Source of the DNA: Bagarius yarrelli
Taxonomy: Eukaryota; Chordata; Actinopteri; Siluriformes; Sisoridae
Direction of reading: 5' to 3'
Assembly (NCBI GenBank): GCA_005784505.1
Contig: VCAZ01000003.1
Coordinates: forward strand, 8,063,510 to 8,127,509
DNA: 64,000 nt
The position numbers and the translations under genes are program-made. The notes beneath the pieces were generated by a model that had not been told where the DNA came from, made no database searches, and saw only the letters and a program-made list of their open reading frames with translations. Each line of letters begins with the position of its first letter. The stretch's first letter is position 1. Of the stretch, positions 1-12,174 are shown piece by piece.

Positions 1-299
1 AAGGAAGAGATTTTAAGGGAATCAGCGGAAAGCAAGAAAAAATGTTGGAAAATGTTGATAGGAAGAACAGATTCAAATCTGCAATAGGTATTTCAACTAA
101 GGTGCCAAAAAGTCTAGAAACGGCTATGATCCTCACCTAAACTTTGGCTGCAGCTGAAGTTTGTTTACTGGCTTTTTAACAGGGACAAAATAATCATTAT
201 CATAATCAGCATACACACATGCAAGTTCAAAAGCACGAAACAGGCAGACACACGAAGAGAATAATGCTTCTTCTAAGAGTTAGGGAAAAAGACAGGAGT

Positions 300-805
300 G
301 TTAAAGACAGCCAGAAAAACTATTTTTGCACATGTCAATCGTTTTGTGAGGTTTATGTTTTATGTTTATTTTTGTTTAATGTTGTGTTCATGTTGTGTTC
401 ATGTTTATCATGTTTCATGTTTGTTTCTTGTTCATGTTGGAGTTATGTTTTATGTTTGTTTTGTTCATGTTTCATGTTTATATTATGATTGTTTTACATT
501 GGTCATGCCTTTGTTTACCTCCTGTCTTGTTTCCTGACCCCCTGTCCTTGTGTTCTCATTGGTTAGTTTGGTCATGTGTTCCCTCATAGTCTTGTGTATA
601 TATAGCCCTTGTTTTTTCCCAGTGTCCTTGTCATGGATTTCCTTTTTTTTTCTGTACCACTGTGGTAAGTCAAGTTAAGTCTGGTTTAGTCAAGTTCATG
701 TTGTTTTGTGAAGTGTTTATGTATAGTGTTCACTTTTGTAAATAAACTGCACCTTTGGGTTCTAAATTATACTCACCTCAGTGAGATTCATTATGAAGGC
801 ACAAA
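300..805 (+). mobile_element. LTR-like repeat, family A copy 1
   Basis: The segment is T-rich with many 'catgtt' words. It carries a TATA-like 'tatatata' near 596, an 'aataaac' polyadenylation signal near 740, and the signature 'tgcacctttgggttct' just after it. The same order recurs in reverse orientation at 23309-23760 and 61116-61640, so this is a dispersed family. TATA box, transcribed stretch and poly(A) signal in about 450 bp is the layout of an LTR (solo LTR or TRIM). No coding region or primer-binding site was seen. The short reading frames here are artefacts of the low-complexity T-rich strand. Ends are approximate. Confidence 0.5.
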
Positions 806-1445
806 ATCCTGGTTCAAATGGCCACATAGCAGATAGCAATCCTGACATTAGGCCTTCATAGCCATAATCTATCCGAAAATCCGAAAAGATTATTAATGAA
901 ATTAATAACGATAATAATAATAAAAACAAATTCACACAAAAAATTAATTGTCAAATGTCAAATATGTATTTTCAATATGAAAACTGCTGTTAGCATTTCC
1001 CCATTTAGTTAAAAACAATACAGTAAAACATTTTATCTATTAGTAGCGAAGATGTTTAGAAAAGGTTTAAAGACAATCTAACAGAGAGCAGAGGGGAATT
1101 TTAAACCTTGTGTCAGATCAGATTTATGAATATTATTTGTTTTACATACATCTTTTGGCAGTTTTCTGGATGGCAGGAACCCAACAATTAGCAACAATTA
1201 GTTCAGAATTAGCACAAGTGCTGTAATAAATAATCAATAAAAAAAATTTAAGACTACAGTAAAACTGTGGCAGCATTGTTAATAATTATGCATTTAAATT
1301 TTTGGAATTGGCTTTGGGATAGTGTTAGGGTTTATAATTTTATAATCTTTTTAAAGTCATTTTTCACCATTAAACTAAAGAAATACCAAAAAAAAGTACC
1401 AAACATAACCAAACTATTCAAAAATAATGCACATTCTAAAATGGC
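806..1445. other. AT-rich noncoding stretch
   Basis: This stretch is AT-rich and contains a short AAT-rich patch near 907-925. I see no gene and no repeat that I recognise. Confidence 0.5.
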
Positions 1446-1626
1446 AAGTGGTAGCTCAGTGGTCTGGATGCTGGACTTCTGATGAGTTCATGGCCATTAG
1501 TTCAAATTCCAGCAACGCCAAGCTGCAGCCAAGGCCTGTAACACCCTTAACTGCTCAATTGTATAAATAAAGTAAAAGCAAGTAAGTCTAAATAAGGGTG
1601 TCTGCCAAATAATAGAACTGTAAAAT
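1446..1626 (+). repeat. tRNA-derived SINE copy 1
   Basis: The 5' head has a tRNA-like A box (gtggtagctcagtgg) and a B box (gttcaaattcc). A body with 'ccaagctgc' and 'cttaactgctcaattgtat' follows, then the tail 'ataagggtgtctgccaaat'. The same layout recurs at 15675-15852 (+) and, reversed, at 18861-19045 and 32250-32443. This is the common fish SINE whose tail reads roughly 'gataagggcgtctgccaaatg'. It is a pol III-derived retroposon, not a functional tRNA gene: the tRNA-like part is diverged and cannot fold into a full cloverleaf. Confidence 0.75.
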
Positions 1627-1886
1627 TTGTACAACCATTTGGATAGTTGAATTAACTGCCATTTGATTCCATTTGACATTATATTCAGGTATAAAACATC
1701 ATAATGGTGGGTTGTGATTTCCATAACTATCACAAAATAAAAAAAGCATGGACCCCCCAGCTATATGTCTAACAGAGTGTCAAGTATAAGTACTAGGTTT
1801 TTACAGGTGTAATAGTCTTTGTAAAAAGCGCACCTTTGGTTATTGTCTTTTATGTTTTAGCTTTAGCAAAACAAATCTTATTAACA

Positions 1887-1914
1887 GACAGAGAGAGAGA
1901 GAGAGAGAGAGAGG
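1887..1914. repeat. (GA)n microsatellite
   Basis: A simple GA run of about 28 bp. Confidence 0.9.
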
Positions 1915-2790
1915 GGTATATTTTGCAATCTATCTTAGGAATTCACAGTTTTGATGCTGAAAATCTGTTTTTACATTTTGCTGTTGGAGATTCTGTGTCT
2001 TCCTTCTATTTTAAGCCCTCCTGAAAGTAAGCATGTCCATCCAATTCTCTTTCCTTTAGTCAACATCTCTCTCACTATCTCTCTCTTCCTATTTATGATT
2101 CTGGGTAGTGTGAATTATGTAATGGTTTGGTAGGTTATTGCTGAGCGAAATGCCTCCCACATGTGTGTGTGTGTGTCTGTGAATGTGTGTATATTGTAAC
2201 GTACCAGTTTCCTTATGCTGCCATGTCTTTTTTTAAAAGCTAGATTGGTACTGCTACTTGACCACACTTTCTTCTCTTCGACTCTCCTCCTCCAGCTTTT
2301 TTCTATCTCTTCTGTCCTTTTCTTAACTTCCTCTTATCTTCTCTCTTCTTCCACTACTCTCTCTGTATAGTGTGGAAGCACTCGGTGTGAGTGCTGGGTG
2401 AGGAGACATGCACATACACAGATACACACACCAAATGTGTATGTTTTGAAAGGTGTAACATAGAGTAATAAGCACAGTGTGATTGCTAACCTCTAGGTAA
2501 CTGTTGTGTTAATTGTTTACTGTAGTTCAAAAATGACATAGGAGGAAGTGTTCCCTCCTGTTTGAGCATTGATTGTTTTTTCAGCCTTGTCGATTGTACA
2601 TCCTTTAAATATTAATACATCAGTGTGCTGACATTAGCTTTTGAAGTGAGCTAAGTGCTGCATCTCATCTCATCACAGGAACCAAAGCAGACACAGTTGT
2701 TACCATATCAGCCACCTGCTTTTAAATCTTCTGTCTCTAATAGCATCTGACCAGTTATTTAGCTGTATTCCTACTTTTGTCAGAAGGTGC
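1915..2790. other. Noncoding, pyrimidine-rich stretch
   Basis: It holds a short GT run at 2163-2180 and a CT-rich patch at about 2268-2365. No supported gene. Confidence 0.5.
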
Positions 2791-2794
2791 CCTG

Positions 2795-3110
2795 GACTGG
2801 GCTATGGTCTCAATGATCTCTGTTGAGAGGCCATACCCAATGGCCATCTAGAATCGACACCAGGTTTGAGAACCATCCTTGACCCGGCCAGAATGGGGCT
2901 ACCAATAGCAGTGTGCCCCTGTCCTGGCGTATTAACTCTAGAACTTCCTGGTGCAGCACGATCAGGGAAAACGCGCAGACATGTCTGTACCATGGCTTCC
3001 ATACCCAGCAGGGCTGAAGGCGCCAAAGAGAATCAGGGCCCTAGGGACACAAATATAGCCAGACGGCAGCAGAGCACATGCATTAGCAAACGCTCAGAGC
3101 GCTGACTACG
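2795..3110 (-). mobile_element. DIRS-like retroelement pol fragment
   Basis: Read on the minus strand with frame jumps, this resembles the pol region of fish DIRS-type retrotransposons: a piece like 'APFWPGQGWFSNLVSILDG' is the recognisable anchor. The reading frame is broken and only some 70 residues can be followed. A short part near 3065-3105 is also similar to 54615-54650. The region is more GC-rich than its neighbours, as expected for an inserted coding remnant. Family assignment is from memory of the motif; another YR- or LTR-retroelement is possible. Confidence 0.35.
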
Positions 3111-3473
3111 CATACCCCACTCCCAGGCAGCTAACATACTACAAGTGTGTATCTTTGCCCAAAATAAATCTGGGGCACAATAGGTAGGTTTGTCGGTAGG
3201 ACATTGACATATATGGCACTACTGTGCTGTAGCTATATAGAGTTTGAATCCTGGCTCATCTATTCTAACCCTTTTCTCTCTCGCTCCTATTTCACTTACT
3301 ATCCTGTTCGCTTAGTAATGTTAATAGTGCCCAGAATATATTAAAAAATAAAATAAATGACATTAATCTGTTAAACCAATTTTATATAGTGTAGTATATA
3401 GGTGTAGTATATAGTGTATATAATTATTCTTATTTCAAAAATTTTTTTAGGTATTTTTAATTTTATTTTTGTT

Positions 3474-3506
3474 GATAATAATAATAAGAATAATAATAAT
3501 AATAAT
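3474..3506. repeat. (AAT)n microsatellite
   Basis: An imperfect AAT trinucleotide run. Confidence 0.85.
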
Positions 3507-4740
3507 GTAACATTTAAAATAATAATAATTTATTTAAAATTGTAACAAATTATGTAAATTAAAAAAAAACAGATTTAACAGTATTAAATTGTTTCCGCAT
3601 TGTTGCGCTAAAAAAGTAAAAGTGTATAAAGACATATACTCTATAAACAGAACTCACACATTTTACACTCTTTAATTTTTGAGTATATGTATTCTCATAC
3701 ACTTCTCTGGGAATCTGGGAAGACTTGAACTTAGCACACAGTTTTCAAGAAAAATAAACACAAACACACCACCACAGCATCATTTAAATAATGTCACATT
3801 AAAAAAACATTTCTTCAGAGAAATTAACCCAGGGATTATATATTATTATAATACCCCAGGGATATTATGATATTATGTTACTCTTCCCTGTCCATCTAAG
3901 AGAATGAATTTCTGTCACTTTGATCTCAAATGCGTTTGTGGAAAAGGGCAGTCAGTGCTTTTTAGTTGCCCTGTAACTCAGAATTTAATTTGCATGTAGC
4001 ACATATGCCTCCTGTGTTTTGCATAATAATTTTGCTGTGACTGGTTTAATAATTACGCTTGTCTATTATTGTATATAAGAATAATTTTGTCCTTTGGTTT
4101 AATTGTTAGCGTTTACGTTTAGAATTGCTCACCAAAATTTCGCATAACTGGTAGTCTTTAACTTGTTTGATGTATTAAAAATGAATGAAATGTACTGAAA
4201 TTCAATCCCTCTCATTTCTCATCAGTAGTTTGACTTAAAAAATGTTAAGATTTATCTTTCCAGATAATTAATTTGGCTATGGGATTTCATTGCCCAACTC
4301 TAGTTAAAGGTTAAAGTGCCAATTTAATGCCAATTTAAAGCTGTTTTGAAGCACTGAGTTAAAGAAAGCTCAGAAGATGATTTTTATATGCAGACCAGTA
4401 GGATGGATTTATATTGTATGTAGGATTGGTTGGAGATAATGATGATGATGGCAGTGTATTTCTTGAGTCTAAGTCTATATATAGAGTATATTTGTGTGGC
4501 ACACTAAAGACCTGCAGGTTTGGTGACATTTACTCAGGACCTCTGGAGAGAAGTCATACAACACTATGTACACATACAACAAAAAAAGTGAAAGAGAGAG
4601 AGAGCTTTGAGTCGCATGCTCTTTAACCTACTCAAGTGTACATCAGTGTACTTCAGTGTGTTGGCAAAATAATTTTCCTCTCATAACATACAAACTTGTA
4701 ATTTTTTCCAACAACAGATTACACACACACACAAAACACA
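3507..4740. other. AT-rich noncoding stretch
   Basis: No gene or recognisable element. Reading frames are short and of random composition. Confidence 0.5.
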
Positions 4741-4742
4741 TA

Positions 4743-4761
4743 CCCCCCCCCCCCCCCCCCC
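4743..4761. repeat. poly(C) tract
   Basis: A run of about 19 C. Homopolymer runs of this length are often mis-sized in assemblies. Confidence 0.9.
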
Positions 4762-4884
4762 AAATAAATACACTGATCTGAAACCTATGGCAATAAGGAT
4801 GTCAGAATAAATCAGTGGTAACAACACACTTAAAGAAGCAAAGCTATCAGTTGATGCCATGGGCTGAACAGACGCTAGCTGGCG

Positions 4885-5115
4885 GGATGGGGAATGGTCA
4901 TAAGTGACAGATATGCCCAGGGACTGTGGAGGATACTTATCTATCATGGCAGATCCTTCAATGGACCCAAGGAATTAATCGTTAAGGGCGGTCTTTATCC
5001 CAGGCTCCTTGCATCAGGAAGCAGATGCCTTGCTGAGGCAAGGACTGAGGCCCGGGGAATGGACTTCACCCCGAGGTGGTGGCGCTCCTATTAAGACCCT
5101 TTGGCCGGGCAGAGG
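4885..5115. repeat. Unidentified GC-richer fragment
   Basis: This stretch is clearly more GC-rich than its surroundings and contains 'ggacttcaccccgaggtgg' and 'ggccgggcagagg'. A 66-codon open frame runs through it, but I recognise no domain. It sits next to a LINE fragment at 5215-5520 and is probably retroelement debris. Confidence 0.25.
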
Positions 5116-5214
5116 TTCCTAAAAGGGAACGCTTCCAGGTTATGTAAATGTTCGATGCTAAATTGCGGTTGTGAGGGGGTTATTAGTGAGGGGAATTGTT
5201 TGGTAAGGTCAGTA

Positions 5215-5520
5215 AGTTAATTTGAGGAGTTCAGTAAAGAGACTGTGGGTTACAAACTGTTCCTAAGCATGCTGATTTTGTTCTCTAGGCACTTTTTCAG
5301 TGGGTAGGAGGGTAAATAGTTTATGTGCTGGGTAAAAGGTGTCCTTGATGATGCTGTAAGCCTTATGCAGACACTGCTTCCTATGAAAATCGTTTGTGGC
5401 AGGGAATTGGTTCCCAATCATGCATTGGGCATTTTTTACCACCCTCTGTACTGCTTACTGGTCCATGACAGAGCATTTCCTGTACCAGACTGTAATACAG
5501 CTCAAGTTCTTTTGAATTAC
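5215..5520 (-). mobile_element. Non-LTR LINE reverse transcriptase C-terminal remnant
   Basis: On the minus strand, across frame breaks, the translation follows the C-terminal tail of fish LINE reverse transcriptases. Around 5290-5345 it reads 'TPFTQHINYLPSYPLKKC', matching the family pattern 'SHPSHRLFSLLPSGKRYR', followed by 'SMLRNSL'. Several stop codons interrupt it and it is 5' truncated. The match is to the family pattern rather than to one named element; an L2- or Tx1-like LINE is most likely. Confidence 0.45.
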
Positions 5521-5524
5521 TGGA

Positions 5525-7365
5525 GAATTACTATTGATGTAAATTCCGGTGTGCTTTCTTCTTATCAAGCTATTTGGACTTGCTCATATTAAGGAGCAGG
5601 TGATAAACAGTGTAATTTTTGCCTCATAGGTTTTCATGATGTCATTGTTAGGGATGCTTGAAATCTAGTAAGGATCTCTTTCTTTTGTGAAGATTTTTTT
5701 TTTCTTTTTTTTCCCGCTCTTCTCTTTTACTGTATTGGGATTCTTATTAACACCCTGTGTTTGTGTCTTAGTTGCAATAGTACACCATTATATCAGCTCA
5801 GTAACACCTAGTAAACTTGCCATGTTATGGCCAAACCTTGCCCTAAAAAAAGGTAGATCTCATATTCTTCTCATAAACAAAGGGATGCAAAAAAAACAAC
5901 ATGTTGTCCAAGATGTTGACATCAATTACAGTGAATATGAAAGGGCGGACCATAGCCCTACACACACAACGAAGCTATTATAACCTACTGAATCTAGTCT
6001 CTAGTTTAGAAACTAGTTTCATTTTGCGCTCTAATGGCGAGATGATAAATAAATATTTAAGGACAATCTTCGGTGAAGTCGGTTGGATTAAAGAGTTTTG
6101 ATGTTATTCAGCTGGAAGGACAATTTAAATCTGTGATGTGTGTTTACTTACAACTAATATGAGTGCTCCAATAATGAGATGTGGTTAACATGTGTTTGTG
6201 TGGGTTTTATGGAAGGAGAGATTGATGGACATGCATTCCTCATTGTGATATTAGTCATAAAAAATTATGCAGCTGACCTTTGAAGCCGTCATGTGTACAT
6301 GTGTGTATGACTAACCCACTCAGTAGAAGTTTTGTAGGGAGATAGAGATCTCTCTGTCTATATATATATTTATTCAGTATATATGTACACTATGTGTGTG
6401 CGTTAAACATTTGGCTTGGTTGCAGCATTGTCCTGTTTGCAGCTTTTTTGGACTTGTGTTCACTCTTGCTTTCTATTTCTGTCTGTTTGTGAGCCTTGAA
6501 TGCGTCACAGGCAGGAGAGAACATCAGTGTGGGTAAAAATGCCAGTGACTTTTAACTAAGTGTCGTTGGTATAGGATTGTGTGGGAAAATGTTGCTACAT
6601 ACCCACAAACATTTACCTGCTGACTAAATACATTAAGCCAACTGCACACATATTCTCAATTTATTGTATGCTGTAAAGCATTTGATATTTTGCTATATCT
6701 TTTAAATTCACCACTTTTAAAATCCCTGAGCAGCAAACTCTTTACTAACTCAAATGTTCTATACGGTATGGTTGTTGGTAGTATGAATGAAATTTGGATG
6801 TAATGCATCCACAGTGTTTATGTTGTCAGGTGACATATGACATCACATCAGCGCAAGTTTTTTTTTTCCTGAATTACCTAAAGCTACTAAAACTGTTGCA
6901 CTGCCCTTTTTACATATAATGAATTGTGTTTTGTGGACTCATGAGATAATAAAGCATCTATCATATGCATCAAAATGCAGGCGGAAGTAGTAAGCAATCA
7001 GGGTACATAGTTTCCCACGCACAAATGATTTGGACATATTATTCGCCATACATACTCGATTCACTTACTATATAATGTGGAAATATGTGATTTTAAAAAG
7101 AGCCCCAGTCTGCACACTAGACATCCATAATCCTTAATGCTCTTTCTCTACCTATTATTGATAGCTTATCCACCAAAGCACGTCAGTGCAATTGCTGTTT
7201 ATTTACAGTGTATATATTTAAAATCCCCCAAACTGCACAAAAATGTCAAAATCCATAAACCAAACACCAGAAGAAAAACTGGAAACTAGTAAATAAGATA
7301 AAACCAAAAACAAAGAATATATATACTATCTCTTAGTAAATATTTTAGTATATTTTTCTAAAGGA
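5525..7365. other. Noncoding stretch
   Basis: AT-rich, with homopolymer T near 5694-5712 and a short TA run near 6360-6370. No gene or recognisable mobile element. Confidence 0.5.
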
Positions 7366-7367
7366 AA

Positions 7368-8553
7368 AATACTATAGAAATGAAACTTGGACATTTTTTA
7401 GAGTAGTCAGTGTGTGTTTTGTATATCCTATATTAGCACAATTAAAATTTGGTGCTTTGAGTACAATTCACTTATACTGACCAGTGGATGATTGACATGG
7501 CACCTTATAGCAAAGAACTCTGAGAAGATTTGAGAAATAGGATTGTTACTCCCCACAAAGATGGGTTAGGCTACAAAAGGTCACTCGTAAAGTTACAGTA
7601 CAGTCATACAGAGGTTTTCCAAGACAGGTTCAAAGGTTCAAACAGATCAAAGAAGTTGAGTTCTTGTGCTGTGCATCAGGTGCAGAAGCTGGCTTTAAAA
7701 AGCAGACGCATAAGTGCTGCCAGCATTGCTGTAGAGGTTTAGAGGTAGGAGGGTCAGCTTGTCAGGGCTCAGATCATTCGCCACAAACTGCAACAAGTTC
7801 GTTTGCATGGCCGTCATGCCAGAAGAAAGCCTCTTCTAAAGCCGACTCACAAGAAAGCCTGCAACCAGTTCGCTGAAGACAACCAGTCCAAAAGCATGAA
7901 TTACTGAAACCATGTCCTGTGGTCTAATGAGACTAAGATAAACTAGTTTGGATCAGATGGTGTCCAGCATCTGTGGCGATGCCCTGGTGAAGAGTACCAA
8001 GAAAAGTGTCTCTTGCCTAAAGTTAAGTGTGGTGGTGGTAGCATTATAGTCTGAAGCTGCATGAGTGCTGCTGGTACTGGGGGCTGCAGTTCATTAAGGG
8101 AAACATGGATTTCAGCATGTACCAAAACACCGCCAAGATGACAACTGCCTTGCTAAAGAAGCAGAAGGTGAAGGTGATAAAGTGACCAAGTATGTCTCCA
8201 GCATCTGTGGGGAATCCTCAAGTGGAAGGTGGCAAAGCGGAATGTGTCTAACATCCAGCAAATCCATAATATCATTGTGAAGAGGATCTCAGTAACAAAA
8301 TGTGCAGCTATGGTGAATTCCATGCTCAGGAGGTTTAAGTCCGGTCTAGATAACAATGGTGCTCACACAAAATATTAATACTTTGGACAAAGTTTTGACA
8401 TGTTCACTTAAGGTGTACTCACTTTTCTTGCCAATTATTTTGACATTAATGGCTGTATGTTGATTTATATTCAGAGGAAAGTAAATATATACTGATAAAA
8501 TCTGTACATTACCTACTCTAAAATATAGTTAAAGTTTCATTTCTATAGTATTG
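7368..8553 (+). mobile_element. Decayed Tc1/mariner transposon
   Basis: Terminal inverted repeats bracket the element. The left end reads 'actatagaaatgaaacttgg' from about 7371, and its reverse complement appears at 8528-8552 ('gtttcatttctatagtat'). The interior is about 1.1 kb with a Tc1-type gene order on the + strand. A region near 8195-8400 matches the C-terminal part and 3' UTR of Tc1-like elements ('ggggaatcctcaagtggaagg'; 'ttaatggctgtatgttga'). The transposase is destroyed by frameshifts and stops, and the stretch carrying the second catalytic Asp appears rearranged near 8120-8200. Confidence 0.75.
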
Positions 8554-8559
8554 TCCTTT

Positions 8560-11500
8560 GAGAAGATACTAAAATATTTGCTAAAATTTTGCTAAAATGC
8601 TGCAAATGTAAATGTAAAATTAGAGGAGTGTGAGATTCTGTATATACCATAACTAAATATCTACAATATGTTTTAGGGCAAATATTGCTTCTACCACAAT
8701 AAGGATTACAATACTTTACAAAATTTTTCAAAACTTCTGTCCTTCTGTCCCAAACCTAGTAAAAGGATTCAATCAGATACACAAGTGTACAGAGAACGAG
8801 GCATGAGGCTTTTAAAGGCCACGCTCCGGAAATTGGATCATACCAATATAACATGGAAATAAAACAAAAACCAACAATAATCAACCTCCTCCTCATACAG
8901 GCATCGGTTTATAATATACCTTTTTGTACATTAATAATTTTCATGTATAATATTTAAAAACATATAAACATGTTTATTTTATGTTACTTTGAAGGAAATA
9001 AAAATCCCCTTTTCCCACAAACATTCACGCCAATCCAGCCACCAGAGCAACACCCGTTTTTAGGAACTTGCAAACCGTTGTGCGCGCTCTGCCCCTCCAG
9101 CTTGCCTTAACCTTGGCAAATAAGTAAAAAACTTTAACAGCTGTTTAAATGAAGTGTGTGTGTGTGACAACCCGTTTTAGCAATAAACCCTGTGTGCACC
9201 AAACTAACCAGGGCTAGAAGTTTATGTGCTGTTGCCCATTGTCACACATTCTCTTTTACAAATATGATTGGGCAATTATTTTAGCTGTGATATTAATTAA
9301 AATCCCTAAACAATTTGAGCATATGCGATTTCTAAACCACATGAGGCTGTGATTTTATAAATGTTTTATTTATATTTTAATTCAGAATGCTTCAATGTTT
9401 ATGTGCGCATGAATGTTAACCAATCAGCACTTCCTCAGCACACGGCTCAAATAAGCTATATGCACATTGCTTCCACATTTAAAGTTAGCCAGTGTTGTGA
9501 GCCCAGTTTAGCGGTTTTGAATTGAATTGAATTGTTCGGTTAAAAATAAAAACATTGAGTGGGTTTGGCTAATTATTTAACAAAACCCAAGTGTCTGAGA
9601 CGACACCAAAAATAGAATAGGATACTTCCTACTTTGAGTTTAACGAACAAAAAGTTTTTGGGCTGAACACTATCAACTCTATCTGACAACATTGTCAGCC
9701 GTCTTAGTTATATCCTTTGTGTCCATAGTAAATATGTAATTTTTCACTCGGTCGCTCCACGATTTGCTAATGATATGAGCCAAATGATCCAAACACTGTG
9801 TCATACATCAACAACCAAGAAGCAAAATGGCTTCAAGCTAAATGTTTCAATTTGGACATATAGTGTCTGTACATGCCCTTATCATGCATGCTAGCTTACG
9901 CTAACTTAACAGTATCACATTATTGCCTGTATCTGTCTCGATCTGTGTATTATTATATTTTATTCATTGTATATAAGGAACAACAGTACTTATTTTACAA
10001 TATTTTTTTAACGTTCCACGTTGGTGCGCACCAGCTTCGTTAACATCGTCCGAGGGGAACAAAACGCTGCATCAGGAAGCTATTCTAATGCTTCCCGCCT
10101 GACCGCGACCACACCATACGCACATCATGTAAAGGGCAAGGTGAACTTGAGCTGCGCCTGAACGCTATGGGAACAAGATGCCAATGCTGCCATACAATCA
10201 AGTTACTGTCTTGGTGACGATGCCTCAGGTGGCCATACTACTTACCTGATTTAATTTACCACCTAAAATTCTGACCAGTGTAATGGGCTCTGTTACGTTG
10301 CAACTAGTCAGCTTATACCTGAGTCGCATTCAGCTGGCCCTGCCCCTTTTCCCGTGTACATTAATGTATTTGAATGTGGGAGTAAACTGCTTTCATTGGT
10401 TTCGGTGGTTAATTCCTACACAATCTCATTCGCGGTTCGGAAAACAGAGGATCTGCGCCAACAGACCTCCCCGATAACCTGCTGCCGAAACCTGTCGCAG
10501 CATAGCCTGACTCGCCTTCGGATATAGTACTCCTAGACATAGTACTAGCTCATGGGGTGCCATAGCACCCGACTATCAGGTCGCTGTATTGCACACTGTT
10601 CGTAAACTTGATGTAGTGCATCATTGAGCCTCCAATATTGTCTGGACAGTGTTTAGAATGGGGTACCTGCCCACCTGTAGCCCCCCCTTTTGGTCTTCGT
10701 CTACTATGCACTCTTCCAGGGCATGTTAAGCGTTAACTGGGTATAGTGTCTGCTTCTGGCACAGCCTTATGCAAATTACCACGATGCATGAGTCACTACT
10801 CATTGAGCACTGGAACAGAAAGAACTAGTGAAGGTGCCTAGTTACCATCACTGTGTAGGCCACCATTTGTTGTAAAATACAAAATGGGGTTCTCTATATG
10901 CATATAACCCTGCCATACTTTTTATTTGCATACAATAGTACAACATTTCTATTTCAGACTTTTGGTCTGAAGCATTTCATGGTACTCTGCCTATTTATAT
11001 TCCATATCTGCATGTTCTCCTCTAACATTGCTTATCTCTTTATATGTTTTGACACTATGCTATACTATCTATTTGCGTAATACATATTTACATTTATACT
11101 TTGATTAAACATGCTTTGAATTATTCACATGCATGCATGCATTGTTCTATCACTCCTTTCCTTTAGCTTCACTTGAGACTTTTACAATAAAAAAAGAATG
11201 AGAATATTACCCAGACTCAACTGGTTCCTCTTGATTCAAATGAGAATGAAAAAAAACTTATTTTTCCTAGAGTTAACTGCAAATGTCACATTTACTTAGA
11301 ATTAGCATACTTTTATTATGTCTTCCCAAGATGGCCCATTAATCCATAGCTTTGTTCAGGTAAAGAAGTCTGGCATGGACAGAAAATTGGCATGGACAGT
11401 AACCAGGTGGTAAAGGAAAAGTTTTGGTTTTGACTTTCCTACAAATAAAGCAACCCTCTAGTAAAAAAAAAAAAATTTTGCTTGCCCTTTGCTTGTATTG

Positions 11501-12170
11501 CTTTATCTTGTATTGTGCTTCCAAATCGTATCTGGCATTCTTCCACTATAAAGAATTACAGTGATAAGAAAACAGTGGATTCCAGGGCTTTGTTGAGTGG
11601 AGGGACCATGGTAAAAGTAGCCAGAATCCCTACTGACCTAGGTGACTCACAGGACTCTCATTTGTTTGTGTGTAAATCCGTAAATTGATTTGGAATTCCA
11701 ATCTCTAATTTCAACAGCATAACAACCACAGCCACACACATGGACTTACCCAAGGTTCTCACCCATGCTTTATCTTCTGCAACAGTTGCTTCATTTTCAC
11801 TGACTCTTCTTTCAAAACTGCTGTTTTATTGAAAGGGCTATCCTCTTTAGGAAGGGCACTTGCCAATATTCTTTACCAGTGGTATCCATGTGTGCCTCCT
11901 ATCCAGTGTGTAGAACAATGTGTCAGTATGTGAAGTAATATAGTTTTTTTATACTTTGACATTACAAATGCATATAGCATATAGTTTTAACTCACCCTTA
12001 AATAGAAAGCCAAACAACTTTACAATTGCACATCACTGATTTAACAAATCTTTCCCTTATTGATTTGCATTGATTAAAAGTAAGTTTTACAGTAGCTAAA
12101 AGTATTGTCCTATAACTGTTTCTTTCACATACAGAAGCATCTTTTTAAAAATGTAGAATTATGCTGTATA
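8560..12170. other. Noncoding stretch, with a GC-richer middle
   Basis: No gene is supported. The part at about 10010-10870 is less AT-rich than its flanks and contains many CpGs, but its longest open frame is 64 codons. The part at 9430-9600 carries 'aataaaaac' and promoter-like AT boxes and could be a worn LTR. Nothing here matches a family I can name. Confidence 0.4.
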
Positions 12171-12174
12171 CACC

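Noticed and set aside
1446..1520. Possible tRNA gene from A and B boxes
   Set aside because: The tRNA-like head is diverged and is followed by the SINE body and tail; other copies confirm a SINE.
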